Source: Dehalococcoidia bacterium
GTDB lineage: Bacteria; Chloroflexota; Dehalococcoidia; Lucifugimonadales; Lucifugimonadaceae
DNA: 64,000 nucleotides
Direction of reading: 5' to 3'
Assembly (NCBI GenBank): GCA_022819585.1
Contig: JAJEGY010000036.1
Coordinates: forward strand, 1 to 64,000
The translations under genes and the position numbers were made by a program. Every line of letters begins with the position of its first letter. Within the stretch, counting starts at the first letter, position 1. Below are positions 43,990 to 53,684 of this stretch, in pieces. Below the pieces are notes generated by a model that did not search any database, was not told the DNA's origin, and saw only the letters and a list, made by a program, of their open reading frames with translations.

Positions 43990-46173
43990 ATGATCAGCAC
44001 ACTTCCAAGACGCACCTCGCTAACGCTGTTCGCCTTCATTATTGTGGCAACGTACGCCGCCTGGGGATGGTCCGACGCCAACGCGATCCAAGCCCAAGTC
44101 AACCAGTCCAGCGGAGTCGGTTTCACCTTAGTCGCTTACGACACCTCCCTCCTTGACCCATCCGACATCGAAGCCGCCGATCTAGCCGCCAAGATGGTCT
44201 TATCCAATATTGATGAGGGACTGATCCTGGTCGGTCAATACTCCGACCATGCCGTAGAGCCCGAGACATTCGCCACCAGCGACCTCGCCAAAGCTGCCAT
44301 CGACGAATCGTCCGACCGCATGAGGTCCGATGCCGCAGATACACCGGCTGACCTCTCCGAAATGCTCGAAAGCTATGCCTCATTCATCGAACAATTGGGA
44401 GTTCCCGGAAAACTGTTCATACTCTCCGCAGGCAACTTCGCATTCCACGAATCCACAGGCGTCCGAGGCCTCGAAGGCCTCGCCGCGGACCTTTCTGCCC
44501 AAGGCATCACGATCAGCACTATCTCATTGGCCACAACACCAGCACCCGACCGCGATGTCCTAGCGACCATCAGCGACGCGGGCGGTGGCACACCATACGA
44601 CTTGGGCTTCCTAGATGGCGTTATCGAGTTCATTAACGGAGAACTCGGCGTCACCCTGACTCCATCGCTCCAGACCGAAAACACTAGTGCCGCTGGCGAG
44701 ACCATAGACATCGGCGTCCCTCCCCATTCGTCCTATCTAGTCGCAGGCTTCTCCTTCGAGGACCCCGAAACGATCAACGTCATCCGACAACCTAATGGGC
44801 AGGAGATATCCGATACTGTCGGTTCCGTGAATGCATTTGCGATCTCCGGTATGAAGTTCTTCACCGTCAGGAACCCGCAACCAGGCTTCTGGGCGTTGCG
44901 TTCCGCTAGCGGCTCCGGTCAGTTGACCATGTACAGCGACGTGGTAAACGACCTAAGCATTGTGATGCCACCCCAACCACCTTTCCCGTCAGCCAAGCCG
45001 TTCGTCTTGGAGGCTAACGCACTATCGGGCGACCTCCCGCTCATCGACGCCTCAGCAATGGTCGACGTCGTCATCACCGGACCAGACGGTACCGAGCACT
45101 CCTACATCCTGAATGACTTGGGCGAAGACGGCGACCTGTTCTCGGAAGACGGTGTCTTCTCCAGCACTGTCGCCGCCCAAGACACCATCGGCGTCAGCGA
45201 AGTCACACTCAGCATGAGATGGCCGAACCTCGCGACTACTATCGACGGCAATGGCACGTTCGTCGTCGAACCGTTCCCCGCTATCGAGATCGCAATCCAA
45301 GGCGATGGCTCCGTAAACAAAGGAGCAAGATCCCACCTAGCCACCGTAGATCTGAAATTCGACAACGCCGCGTACTTGGTCGCACAGGACGACATCGAAG
45401 TCTCGATGCTCAATGTTGCCGAAGGTTCGATCGTCGAGATCGAGTTGGAACCCACCGAGGTCATCGAAGAAAAGGTCTATCAACTGCGCGTTTTCGGCGT
45501 CTTACCCACGGAGGGTCAGTACGAATTCGCCGCAACATTGAGGAGCACCCACCTCGACAGAGACTTCGTCGCCGAGGCAGCATCCGCGACTCAAGACTTC
45601 GAGCTGATCACACCGACACCGGTTCTCTTGTATGCCGGCATAGGGGTGGCCGCATTCGTCCTTTTGATCTTCATCCTCCTCTGGTTGAGAGCCTTGCTGC
45701 AATCCAGTCCCTTCGGCAATCTTTATCGAGTGAGCTCAAACCGCGAACGTGAGTTGGTAGCTAACTTCCGCGACTACCGCGGATCAGCATGGGATCGACT
45801 CATGAACAAGCCCATCGTCCCAGCGGCTGCGATGCCGGGTATTCCCCTTCACGGCGGGCGCTTCATGTTCGCTGTGAGAGGCATTTCCATCAGCTACCGA
45901 CCTGACTCCGACGGTCTCCTAAACGTAATGGTCGGTGGCGAACCACTTCAAGCCGGTAAAACCCCCATCCCAGACGGCGAAGAATTCCAGATTGGTTCCG
46001 AAACATTCGTCTTCGACCGTACACCCGCCGGCTCCGATGTCCGGATGTCAGATCGACTCACCCAGACCCAAAGAACCCGCAACGAAGAGCTTGACACGTT
46101 TGCGCTCGATCCCATGACATGGGACGCACCATCAAGCGCAAGACCTACCCGCCGTTACTACCGCCCAGGCTGA
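43990..46173 (+). CDS. Membrane-anchored protein with extracellular vWA-like and Ig-like regions
   Basis: 727 residues. A signal peptide or anchor (LTLFAFIIVATYAAWGW) is followed by a vWA-like region (VAYDTSLLDPSD; GKLFILSAGNF; ITISTISLATTP), whose MIDAS motif is degenerate (D-T-S-L instead of D-x-S-x-S). A choice-of-anchor/Ig-like module follows (VDVVITGPDGTEHSYILND; DGDLFSEDGVFSS). A strong membrane helix near residue 560 (LLYAGIGVAAFVLLIFILLW) leads to about 150 cytoplasmic residues (FAVRGISISYRPDSDGLLNV; EEFQIGSETFVFDRT) that may be FHA-like. It could sense or organise something at the envelope. No partner gene is evident. Confidence 0.7.
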   Translation: MISTLPRRTSLTLFAFIIVATYAAWGWSDANAIQAQVNQSSGVGFTLVAYDTSLLDPSDIEAADLAAKMVLSNIDEGLILVGQYSDHAVEPETFATSDLAKAAIDESSDRMRSDAADTPADLSEMLESYASFIEQLGVPGKLFILSAGNFAFHESTGVRGLEGLAADLSAQGITISTISLATTPAPDRDVLATISDAGGGTPYDLGFLDGVIEFINGELGVTLTPSLQTENTSAAGETIDIGVPPHSSYLVAGFSFEDPETINVIRQPNGQEISDTVGSVNAFAISGMKFFTVRNPQPGFWALRSASGSGQLTMYSDVVNDLSIVMPPQPPFPSAKPFVLEANALSGDLPLIDASAMVDVVITGPDGTEHSYILNDLGEDGDLFSEDGVFSSTVAAQDTIGVSEVTLSMRWPNLATTIDGNGTFVVEPFPAIEIAIQGDGSVNKGARSHLATVDLKFDNAAYLVAQDDIEVSMLNVAEGSIVEIELEPTEVIEEKVYQLRVFGVLPTEGQYEFAATLRSTHLDRDFVAEAASATQDFELITPTPVLLYAGIGVAAFVLLIFILLWLRALLQSSPFGNLYRVSSNRERELVANFRDYRGSAWDRLMNKPIVPAAAMPGIPLHGGRFMFAVRGISISYRPDSDGLLNVMVGGEPLQAGKTPIPDGEEFQIGSETFVFDRTPAGSDVRMSDRLTQTQRTRNEELDTFALDPMTWDAPSSARPTRRYYRPG

Positions 46174-46346
46174 TTTCACGCAGACTGAGGCTGCCGCCAC
46201 AACACGCCCTTGTCGTGGGACGAATCAGACGGTATGGGTAGGTTTCAAACCTGGCCTGCGATGCGAGCGGAGGATATCCAAGGTGGTGGCGGCGAAGCCG
46301 CCCTGAACCAACACCCAGACAACCCCTATGCGATAATCCCAACATC

Positions 46347-47516
46347 ATGATCACCAAATTCGGAGTCCTATACGCCGGATGCGTCGACATGGACGACATC
46401 GGCTTCGCCGGCACCCCAGCAAACGAACGCTGGCTGCCAGACGACCAGCTCGCCACCGTCTTCGACAAGTCTGCATCATTCGCCAAGACAATGGACAAAC
46501 TCGGCTTCGACACCTTCTGGGGCGCCGAGCACCACTTCCAACGCGAAGGCTACGAGTGCATTCCTAATCTACTGATGCTCTTCGTCCATCTCGCCCACCT
46601 AACCAAGGACCTCCGCTTCGGTTGCGGCTTCAACATCAACCCTATGTGGCATCCCCTACGCCTCGCCGAAGACTACGCCACCGCCGACATCCTCACCAAT
46701 GGACGAGTCCGATTCGGCATCGGAAGAGGCTACCACTCACGAGAAGTCGAAGTCTTCGGTAACCCCATCATCAACCAAGACGCCAACCGAGAACTCTTCG
46801 AAGAGCAAGTCGAGGTTATGTGGAAAGCATTCAACGAGCCCGCATTCTCACATCATGGCAAACACTACGACATCCCCCCAGCCGTACCCTATCGCGGCTA
46901 CGAACTAGAGGAAATCACCCTCGTTCCCCGACCCAAATACCCGGTCGAATGGTGGCAACCCGTCGTCTCCGCCTCCGAACGCGGCCTCAACTTCATGGCC
47001 AAATACGGCATCAAGGGCATGATCGGAGGTGGCGCAGCGCCCGGCGGAGCTTCCGACGCCGTCGTCCACAAATGGCAGGAAGTCCAGGCCGAACACGGAC
47101 GCGAGCTCGACCTTGGCGGCGACCTCATCATCTCATTCTCTGTATACATCGCCGACTCCACCGAACAGGCCGTAGAAGAATCCCGCCTCTGGGCCGAAGA
47201 ACGCGTCAAGATGTTCGGACCCCTCGGATTCGTCCGCGGCCTCTCAGACGACCAAGTCGCCGCAATCAACTCCAACGACCCTGCCCAACTCCTAACCGCC
47301 AACCTCCCAACTATCGACCAAGATGTTGATTCCGGAGGCTTCTTCGCCGGCCCCGCCGACCTCGTAACCGAGAAACTCCTCGAAGTCCAAGACCGCTACC
47401 CAGGACTCGAAGAAGTCAACATCGGCATCACCGGCATGGGCATGCCCGAATCCGCAACCCTCGAACAAATGCACCGGTTTGCCGAAGACGTCATGCCCCA
47501 CTTCAGCGGGCACTGA
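46347..47516 (+). CDS. Luciferase-like flavin-dependent monooxygenase
   Basis: 389 residues of the LLM class (TIM barrel using reduced FMN and O2). Motifs: LGFDTFWGAEHHF, LRFGCGFNINPMWHPLRLAE, DILTNGRVRFGIGRGYHSRE and the late WWQPVVSASERGLNFMAKYG. Length and order are normal. Many SAR202-type genomes carry numerous such enzymes, thought to oxidise recalcitrant organic compounds; the substrate is not predictable here. The gene is monocistronic or leads into the FitAB pair 67 bp downstream. Confidence 0.9.
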   Translation: MITKFGVLYAGCVDMDDIGFAGTPANERWLPDDQLATVFDKSASFAKTMDKLGFDTFWGAEHHFQREGYECIPNLLMLFVHLAHLTKDLRFGCGFNINPMWHPLRLAEDYATADILTNGRVRFGIGRGYHSREVEVFGNPIINQDANRELFEEQVEVMWKAFNEPAFSHHGKHYDIPPAVPYRGYELEEITLVPRPKYPVEWWQPVVSASERGLNFMAKYGIKGMIGGGAAPGGASDAVVHKWQEVQAEHGRELDLGGDLIISFSVYIADSTEQAVEESRLWAEERVKMFGPLGFVRGLSDDQVAAINSNDPAQLLTANLPTIDQDVDSGGFFAGPADLVTEKLLEVQDRYPGLEEVNIGITGMGMPESATLEQMHRFAEDVMPHFSGH

Positions 47517-47530
47517 GGCGAAACATCGTG

Positions 47531-47555
47531 ATATCATCGCAATCAATGATGATAT
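47531..47555. promoter_or_regulatory. Candidate FitA operator
   Basis: ATATCATC and GATGATAT form a perfect 8-bp inverted repeat with a 9-bp spacer, 28 bp before the antitoxin start. FitA-type ribbon-helix-helix antitoxins bind such repeats to repress their own operon. Confidence 0.5.
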
Positions 47556-47583
47556 TGATGTCTGGACATCTGGAGGTGGAACC

Positions 47584-47829
47584 ATGGCCAGCATCACGAT
47601 TAGAAACCTTGACGATGAAGTAAAGCGCAAGCTTCGTATCAGAGCTGCTGAGCACGGTTGCTCAATGGAGGCGGAAGCGCGCGAAATCTTAGCTGAAGCG
47701 GTCAATAGTGAGCCGAAGCCGCGCAAAGGTTTGGGAACGCGTATCCACGAGCGTTTCAAGGCGATCGGTGGTATCGATCTCGAGTTGCCCGAACGCGATC
47801 CGATGCCCGAACCGCCGAATTTCGAATGA
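47584..47829 (+). CDS. FitA-type ribbon-helix-helix antitoxin
   Basis: 81 residues. MASITIRNLDDEVKRKLRIR followed by AEHGCSMEAEAREILAEAV is the classical FitA/Arc-like ribbon-helix-helix, with the C-terminal tail that wraps around the toxin. ATG 47584 is preferred because GGAGG lies seven bases before it and the family starts there; the open frame extends further upstream. The toxin gene starts six bases after the stop. An inverted repeat just upstream is a likely operator. Confidence 0.85.
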   Translation: MASITIRNLDDEVKRKLRIRAAEHGCSMEAEAREILAEAVNSEPKPRKGLGTRIHERFKAIGGIDLELPERDPMPEPPNFE

Positions 47830-47835
47830 CACGCA

Positions 47836-48264
47836 ATGGCAATTGTGGTCGACACTAACGTCGTTTCGGAGCTGATGCGCGAGTACCCAGATCCGAATGT
47901 TTATAGATGGTTCAATGATCAGGACGAATCCGAACTATTCCTGACCGCCGTGGTCGAGGCAGAGTTGCAAATCGGCATCTCCGTGCTACCTCTAGGACGA
48001 CGCCGATATGAACTCGAAACTACGCTCGAACAGACTATAGCCATCGACTTCAACAGTCGTGTTATCCCGTTCGACAGTGAAGCTGCTCGCGCTTACGCGA
48101 TGATCGGCGCTCACCGACGTTCGATCGGAAAGCCAATTACCGTGATGGATTGCCAAATCGCCGCCATTGCTAGATCAAATGAAGCAGCGGTCGCAACACG
48201 CGACATCAGTGATTTTCAAAATTGCGGCATCGAAGTCATCAATCCTTGGGACTACACTCCATGA
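47836..48264 (+). CDS. FitB/VapC-type PIN-domain toxin
   Basis: 142 residues with the PIN-domain acidic residues in order: VVDTNVVSELM (Asp), AVVEAELQIG (Glu), VMDCQIAAIA (Asp) and TRDISDFQ (Asp). It is predicted to be a Mg-dependent RNase inhibited by the upstream antitoxin. The frame is intact. Its stop overlaps the ATG of the enolase-superfamily gene (ATGA), an odd arrangement for a toxin, since translation of a metabolic enzyme would be coupled to it. Confidence 0.85.
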   Translation: MAIVVDTNVVSELMREYPDPNVYRWFNDQDESELFLTAVVEAELQIGISVLPLGRRRYELETTLEQTIAIDFNSRVIPFDSEAARAYAMIGAHRRSIGKPITVMDCQIAAIARSNEAAVATRDISDFQNCGIEVINPWDYTP

Positions 48265-49541
48265 AGATCACCGACATCCGCACCCGCAATATCTGCATTC
48301 CCCTTTCCACTCTAGGCAAACACGAGCCAGTGACCATGTGGTACGGCTCCCGATTCGCCGCCATCAAGACCATCATCTTCATCGACACCGACGAAGGCAT
48401 CACTGGCCTAGGCGAAACGAGCATAGGCGCCGGCGGCGATCAGCGCCTCTTCGAGCAGATCAAGTCCCGAATCATCGGACGCGACCCCCACGACATCAAC
48501 TCGATCGAACGCGGAATGAACCTCACCGGCCAGGTAACAACAAAGATCGGCCACCTCCTCGACACCAGCGCATCCTCCGCACTGAACATTACCGGGTCCA
48601 TCGACCAAGCCCTCTGGGATATCGTCGGCAAAGCCGCCAACCAACCCATCTACAACCTCATCGGCGGCAAGTACCGAGAACGCGTCGAAGCTCGTTACTG
48701 GATGGGAGCCAAACCACCCGACAAAGTCGCCGACGAAGTCAAACGTGCGGTCGCCCTTGGATTCAAGTCCTTCAAAATCAAGATCGGCCTCAACCCAGAA
48801 TTCGACGTCGAGTGCGTAGCCGCCGCCCGCGAAGCCGCTGGCCCCCGGATCGAACTTGGCTACGACTGCAACGGCTCATACTCCCAGCTGGAAGCCATAC
48901 GAATGCTCCGCAAAATGGAGCCCTACGACCCCTCGCATGTCGAAGAGCCCGTCGACTCGACCAGCGTCCGAGCCCTCGCCGAAGTAAATCGCCACACCGA
49001 TATCCCTATCCTCTGCGACGGACCAGCCAGAACCACCAAAGAACAGATCCTCGAACTCATCATCCAACGAGCCTGCGACGCCATCCACCTCGACGTCGTC
49101 ATCAACGGTGGCTTCCTCGAAACCCAACGATGCGCCGCCATCGCCGAAGCCGGTGGCCTCAAAGTCTCCTGCCACTCATCACCCGGCGAGACCGGCATCG
49201 CCACAGCAGCCCAACTCCATCTCGTAACTGCAACCCCCAACTTCATCTGGCCCGTCGACTCCGCCTACACTAAACTCCTACCCCCTTCCGAAGACATCAT
49301 CACCCAACCATTCACCTATGAAGACGGTGCTTTGACACCGCCGTCAGGTCCGGGATTGGGTGTGGAGATCGACGAGGATGCGATGTCTCGCGCCGAGGAA
49401 CGGTATGCGAACGAGTTACCTAAATGGCGGCATCGCTACGCGCCCGATCCAACTGTACCGTCGCGTCAGCAGTACTACTTCTTTGACTATGCGAGCAAGC
49501 GCGGGCATGACGACTCGCCCTGGCGCGCCATGTTCGACTGA
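48261..49541 (+). CDS. Enolase-superfamily enzyme (muconate-lactonizing/mandelate-racemase type), copy 3
   Basis: 426 residues from ATG 48261, overlapping the toxin stop by four bases. N-terminal capping domain (MKITDIRTRNICIPL), then FKSFKIKIGLN (K-x-K), GYDCNGSY (Asp/Asn ligands), VEEPVDS (Glu) and PILCDGPAR where the third ligand is expected (DG rather than the common DE). HLDVVINGG and SCHSSPGETG follow. It is only distantly similar to copies 1 and 2. The base composition changes sharply at about 49,320, from very C-rich to G-rich, while the protein reads on smoothly into an aromatic C-terminal tail (RQQYYFFDYASKRG). Confidence 0.85.
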   Translation: MKITDIRTRNICIPLSTLGKHEPVTMWYGSRFAAIKTIIFIDTDEGITGLGETSIGAGGDQRLFEQIKSRIIGRDPHDINSIERGMNLTGQVTTKIGHLLDTSASSALNITGSIDQALWDIVGKAANQPIYNLIGGKYRERVEARYWMGAKPPDKVADEVKRAVALGFKSFKIKIGLNPEFDVECVAAAREAAGPRIELGYDCNGSYSQLEAIRMLRKMEPYDPSHVEEPVDSTSVRALAEVNRHTDIPILCDGPARTTKEQILELIIQRACDAIHLDVVINGGFLETQRCAAIAEAGGLKVSCHSSPGETGIATAAQLHLVTATPNFIWPVDSAYTKLLPPSEDIITQPFTYEDGALTPPSGPGLGVEIDEDAMSRAEERYANELPKWRHRYAPDPTVPSRQQYYFFDYASKRGHDDSPWRAMFD

Positions 49542-49583
49542 GGCTTGTCTTTCGTGAGTTAAGCCGCTACTGGTGCCAAAAAT

Positions 49584-50126
49584 CTAACGTTCCCAAAGTT
49601 GCCGTCGTCGAGTCAGTCTACCCCGACGAATCCGGAGCGCGATGATTGAGACTGCGGTTAACAATGCAATCGGACCGGTGATGGATCCGATACCGGTGAC
49701 GATCTCGATGAGCCAGTTCAACCAGATGATGATAAGAACCGACTCGGCGAAGTGCAGGTAAATCGAGGTGCGCCTTAATTTCGGCACGTCGATGTAGTCG
49801 ACTGATTGGGCTCTTTTAAGGCTTAAGTAGGTTAGGAAGATACCGCTGCCTAGGGCGCCGAACGCGGAGATCAGGCCTATCAAGGCCAGTGGGAAGGGGA
49901 ACGGGTCGGGCAAAAGAATCTTGAATGCGGTGACCATTAGGACGATCATCACGAAGATCAGAGGCAAGGCGAAGCCCTGCATGTCGGTCAGGTAGCCTCC
50001 GCCGGTTGTTTGGCTGACCTCGGCGGCGTGGCGTCCTGAGGTTTCGCGAATGTCGGTGACGCGCCTCTGATGTTGGGCTCTTGGTGGTCTGACGTGCGGT
50101 CGTTGGGGTTGGCGGTTGCTGCTCAT
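49584..50126 (-). CDS. Membrane protein with four predicted helices
   Basis: 180 residues. A basic, Gln/Arg-rich N-terminal tail of about 45 residues is followed by segments FALPLIFVMIVLMVTAF, LALIGLISAFGALGSGIFLT, HFAESVLIIIWLNWLIEIV and ITGPIALLTAVSIIALRI, then a basic tail. No family recognised. It lies 31 bp after the cytochrome c gene on the same strand, so it may be part of the same electron-transfer unit, but contains no haem motif. Confidence 0.6.
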   Translation of the reverse strand: MSSNRQPQRPHVRPPRAQHQRRVTDIRETSGRHAAEVSQTTGGGYLTDMQGFALPLIFVMIVLMVTAFKILLPDPFPFPLALIGLISAFGALGSGIFLTYLSLKRAQSVDYIDVPKLRRTSIYLHFAESVLIIIWLNWLIEIVTGIGSITGPIALLTAVSIIALRIRRGRLTRRRQLWER

Positions 50127-50157
50127 GCGGTAACTCAGATGGTTTGTAACAGGGAAA

Positions 50158-50577
50158 TCAACAGGGTTGGCCGGCTTGTATGCTTTGGGCGCGTTGGAGG
50201 TCGCGGACGTGACAGATTATGGCGTCGATCTCGGCGGAGTCGACGTTGGGTATTGGTGGCATGTTGCCGAAGTTCCAGTGGTGGGCGATGACGCCGTTGT
50301 TGACGGCGTTGTGGAAGGAGAAGTTGGGGTGGTGACCGATCTCGTAGAGGCGGTTGACCAAGGGTGGGCCGGTTGCGGTGCCGTCGGCTTGTTGGCCGTG
50401 GCAGACTGCGCAACGGTTCTGGAATGATTCTTCGCCAGAGTATGTGGTTGGTTCGCGTTGAGTCGTGGGGGTGGGTGTTGGTGGTTCTGAGGAACAGGCG
50501 GTGATGACGGCGATCAAGATTGCCGAAGCGAACGCGAGGAGTTTGAAGGCATGGTAGTTGCTGGTTAAAGAAGACAT
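50158..50577 (-). CDS. Lipoprotein class I cytochrome c
   Basis: 139 residues from ATG 50577 (a longer frame to 50748 would run through the rRNA terminator and is rejected). The signal sequence ends in the lipobox VITAC. A Pro/Thr linker leads to a c-type cytochrome with CAVCH haem attachment (FQNRCAVCHGQQADGTATGP), an axial Met in FGNMPPIP and a C-terminal helix (IDAIICHVRDLQ). It is expected to be lipid-anchored on the outer face of the membrane and to shuttle single electrons. Its partner is unknown. Confidence 0.85.
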   Translation of the reverse strand: MSSLTSNYHAFKLLAFASAILIAVITACSSEPPTPTPTTQREPTTYSGEESFQNRCAVCHGQQADGTATGPPLVNRLYEIGHHPNFSFHNAVNNGVIAHHWNFGNMPPIPNVDSAEIDAIICHVRDLQRAQSIQAGQPC

Positions 50578-50610
50578 TTTGAGGGGCGCTGACGGGGATA
50601 AGGATAGCAA

Positions 50611-50638
50611 AAAGCGTGAGCCAGTTGGCTCACGCTTT
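50611..50638 (-). terminator. Rho-independent terminator of the 16S rRNA transcript
   Basis: AAAGCGTGAGCCA and TGGCTCACGCTTT form a 13-bp perfect stem with a two-base spacer, followed by TTTTT in the minus-strand direction. It lies about 320 bp after the 16S 3' end and before the cytochrome c gene. The 320 bp between (50639-50958) contain no 23S, 5S or tRNA sequence. Confidence 0.85.
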
Positions 50639-50953
50639 TGTGTGCTTGACAGCTGAAGAGCGGATTGAACAGACGTCGTGGTCCTTGGTTTGGTTCCGGA
50701 TTGTTTTTGCGGCCTGATCCGGAAAGGCCGTTTGGAACGTTCAACCATGGTCTAAGCGGCATCGTCGGCGTTTCCGATAAGCCCCTTGCCACTCGCCCGT
50801 ATCGTTTTGGCCAGGATCGGACTTGGTAGTCGGATGCTGACGATCGGGTTTGGGAATCTCGCTCGAATCGGATTTGTTTCGGATGCGGTTGAACGGTTAA
50901 TTTGGGTAGTACTGTTGCCACTTTCCTGTCGTAATGAAAAGTGGGCTAGCACT

Positions 50954-52460
<1,507 letters not shown>

Positions 52461-52553
52461 AACTGACGTCTGTTCGTTCCGCTCTTCAGTTGTCAAGATG
52501 CTTGCCGGGAATCGACCTCTCGCTGACGAGATTCCGTTTCTCGGTAACCCCCT

Positions 52554-52582
52554 ATTGTAAGACATGGTGGGTGAGTGTGCAA
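52554..52582 (-). promoter_or_regulatory. Promoter of the 16S rRNA gene
   Basis: On the minus strand, TTGCAC (52577-52582) and TACAAT (52554-52559) are separated by exactly 17 bp, a near-consensus sigma-70 promoter. Transcription would start near 52,546, giving a leader of about 85 bases before the mature 16S 5' end. Confidence 0.75.
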
Positions 52583-53606
52583 GAAAGTTTCGTTTTGAAC
52601 TAGGATGCGAAGGATTTTTAAGGATTGGAAGGATGGGTTGTGGTTGTTTGGGGTTTTGATTTTCGGGTTGGCGCGTTTAATTGGGGGCTTTGGCCCCTCT
52701 CCTTGCGTTTCCGATTTCTCGGGTCTTGGGTTTGCGCCTCTGCCGTCTTCAACGACAGAGGCTTGGTTGTTTGTTTTTGGGTGAGCCTGTTTCTAACAGT
52801 CTCGGTCCGGCGCAGTTGTCCCATGGATTCCCGCGTCCGCGGGAATGACGTTTGCGCCGGGGGTTGGCCCCGGAGGGTTCGGGATGCCGGGCAGCCGACA
52901 GATACCTTCCGCACGCGTCGCACGTCGCCATGACGTACGACATGACCATCGCCCGCGGTCGACCGATTGGTCAACCTATTGGTTATTTGGGCGGTGTCAA
53001 TCACTGGCTTGGACTCCAGCTCACGCCGTGGTCTCTCCCGTGCAACGATACGGGATCGACGTTACGCGTCCACGGATAACCGACCGCCCTCGACGGCCCG
53101 GGCTGGGCCGTATGGCTCGTGTTGCGAGGCCCCCACTGGGCGACGCGACGGTCTGTTCTGGGAAAACCGCTTCCCGCGCGACCTGCGGATGGCAACTCTT
53201 GCGAGTGGAGGCGACGTTGCCTACGCCTTGGGCCGGGCGCGACGAGTGACGGGCGGATGGTTCCCCCGTCGCGGTCACGGCTGGTTGCCGTGGCTCTCGT
53301 GTTGTCCGTTTGTGCCGTCAACGTACTGGTCGTTGTTCCTCTTGCCATTGCAGGCTTGGTAAAATGCCCAGATCCGTCGACCCGGGGCCAAATGTGTTAA
53401 CAGATACAAGTGTAGCATGGATGTTGGGGTTGTCAAGTTGTTGTCTGAACTGGGATTTCTGGGATTGGGGGGATTTTTGGGATTTTGTTGTTGTAGTTGT
53501 TTGGGGGATTGCGCTGGTGCGTGTGTTGAGGGGGCGGGGATGGGATTTATGATCGTGATGGTGATTCGAGGGTTGGTTCGCAGCGAATCTTAGATGGAGG
53601 TAACGC
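52583..53606. other. Gene-poor 1-kb stretch between 16S rRNA and the McrBC locus
   Basis: No protein family, tRNA, RNase P RNA, tmRNA or SRP RNA was recognised here. About 52,860-53,390 is more GC-rich than its surroundings. The best of several weak frames is a 47-codon single-helix frame from 53257 (SRLVAVALVLSVCAVNVLVV), which I do not regard as supported. A G/T-rich low-complexity patch covers about 53,440-53,560. The stretch also contains the REP-like palindrome at 52827-52846. Confidence 0.5.
52827..52846. repeat. REP-like palindrome
   Basis: ATTCCCGCG and CGCGGGAAT flank two bases. This type of palindrome is common as a dispersed extragenic repeat in many bacteria. Confidence 0.7.
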
Positions 53607-53684
53607 ATGGCTGGTCGTCGGGAAGTGAATGTTGATCGTCCGGAGCATAGCTGGATACCGTTTTATCGGGAGTTGGCACGATGA
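53607..53684 (+). CDS. 25-residue leader peptide overlapping mcrB
   Basis: ATG 53607 follows a strong GGAGG site at a six-base spacing. The peptide (MAGRREVNVDRP, then EHSWIPFYRELAR) ends at a TGA that overlaps the McrB start codon (ATGA). McrB itself has no strong ribosome site of its own, so its translation probably depends on the leader. The alternative is that the peptide is the N-terminal remnant of a longer protein. No close family known. Confidence 0.55.
   Translation: MAGRREVNVDRPEHSWIPFYRELAR

Noticed and set aside
49300-49350. Replication origin at the GC-skew switch
   Set aside because: The skew changes sign several times in this window, and no dnaA gene or DnaA-box cluster was seen.
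53257-53400. Small single-helix membrane protein
   Set aside because: It has no ribosome site, no relatives I know and sits in a GC-rich stretch where many frames stay open by chance.
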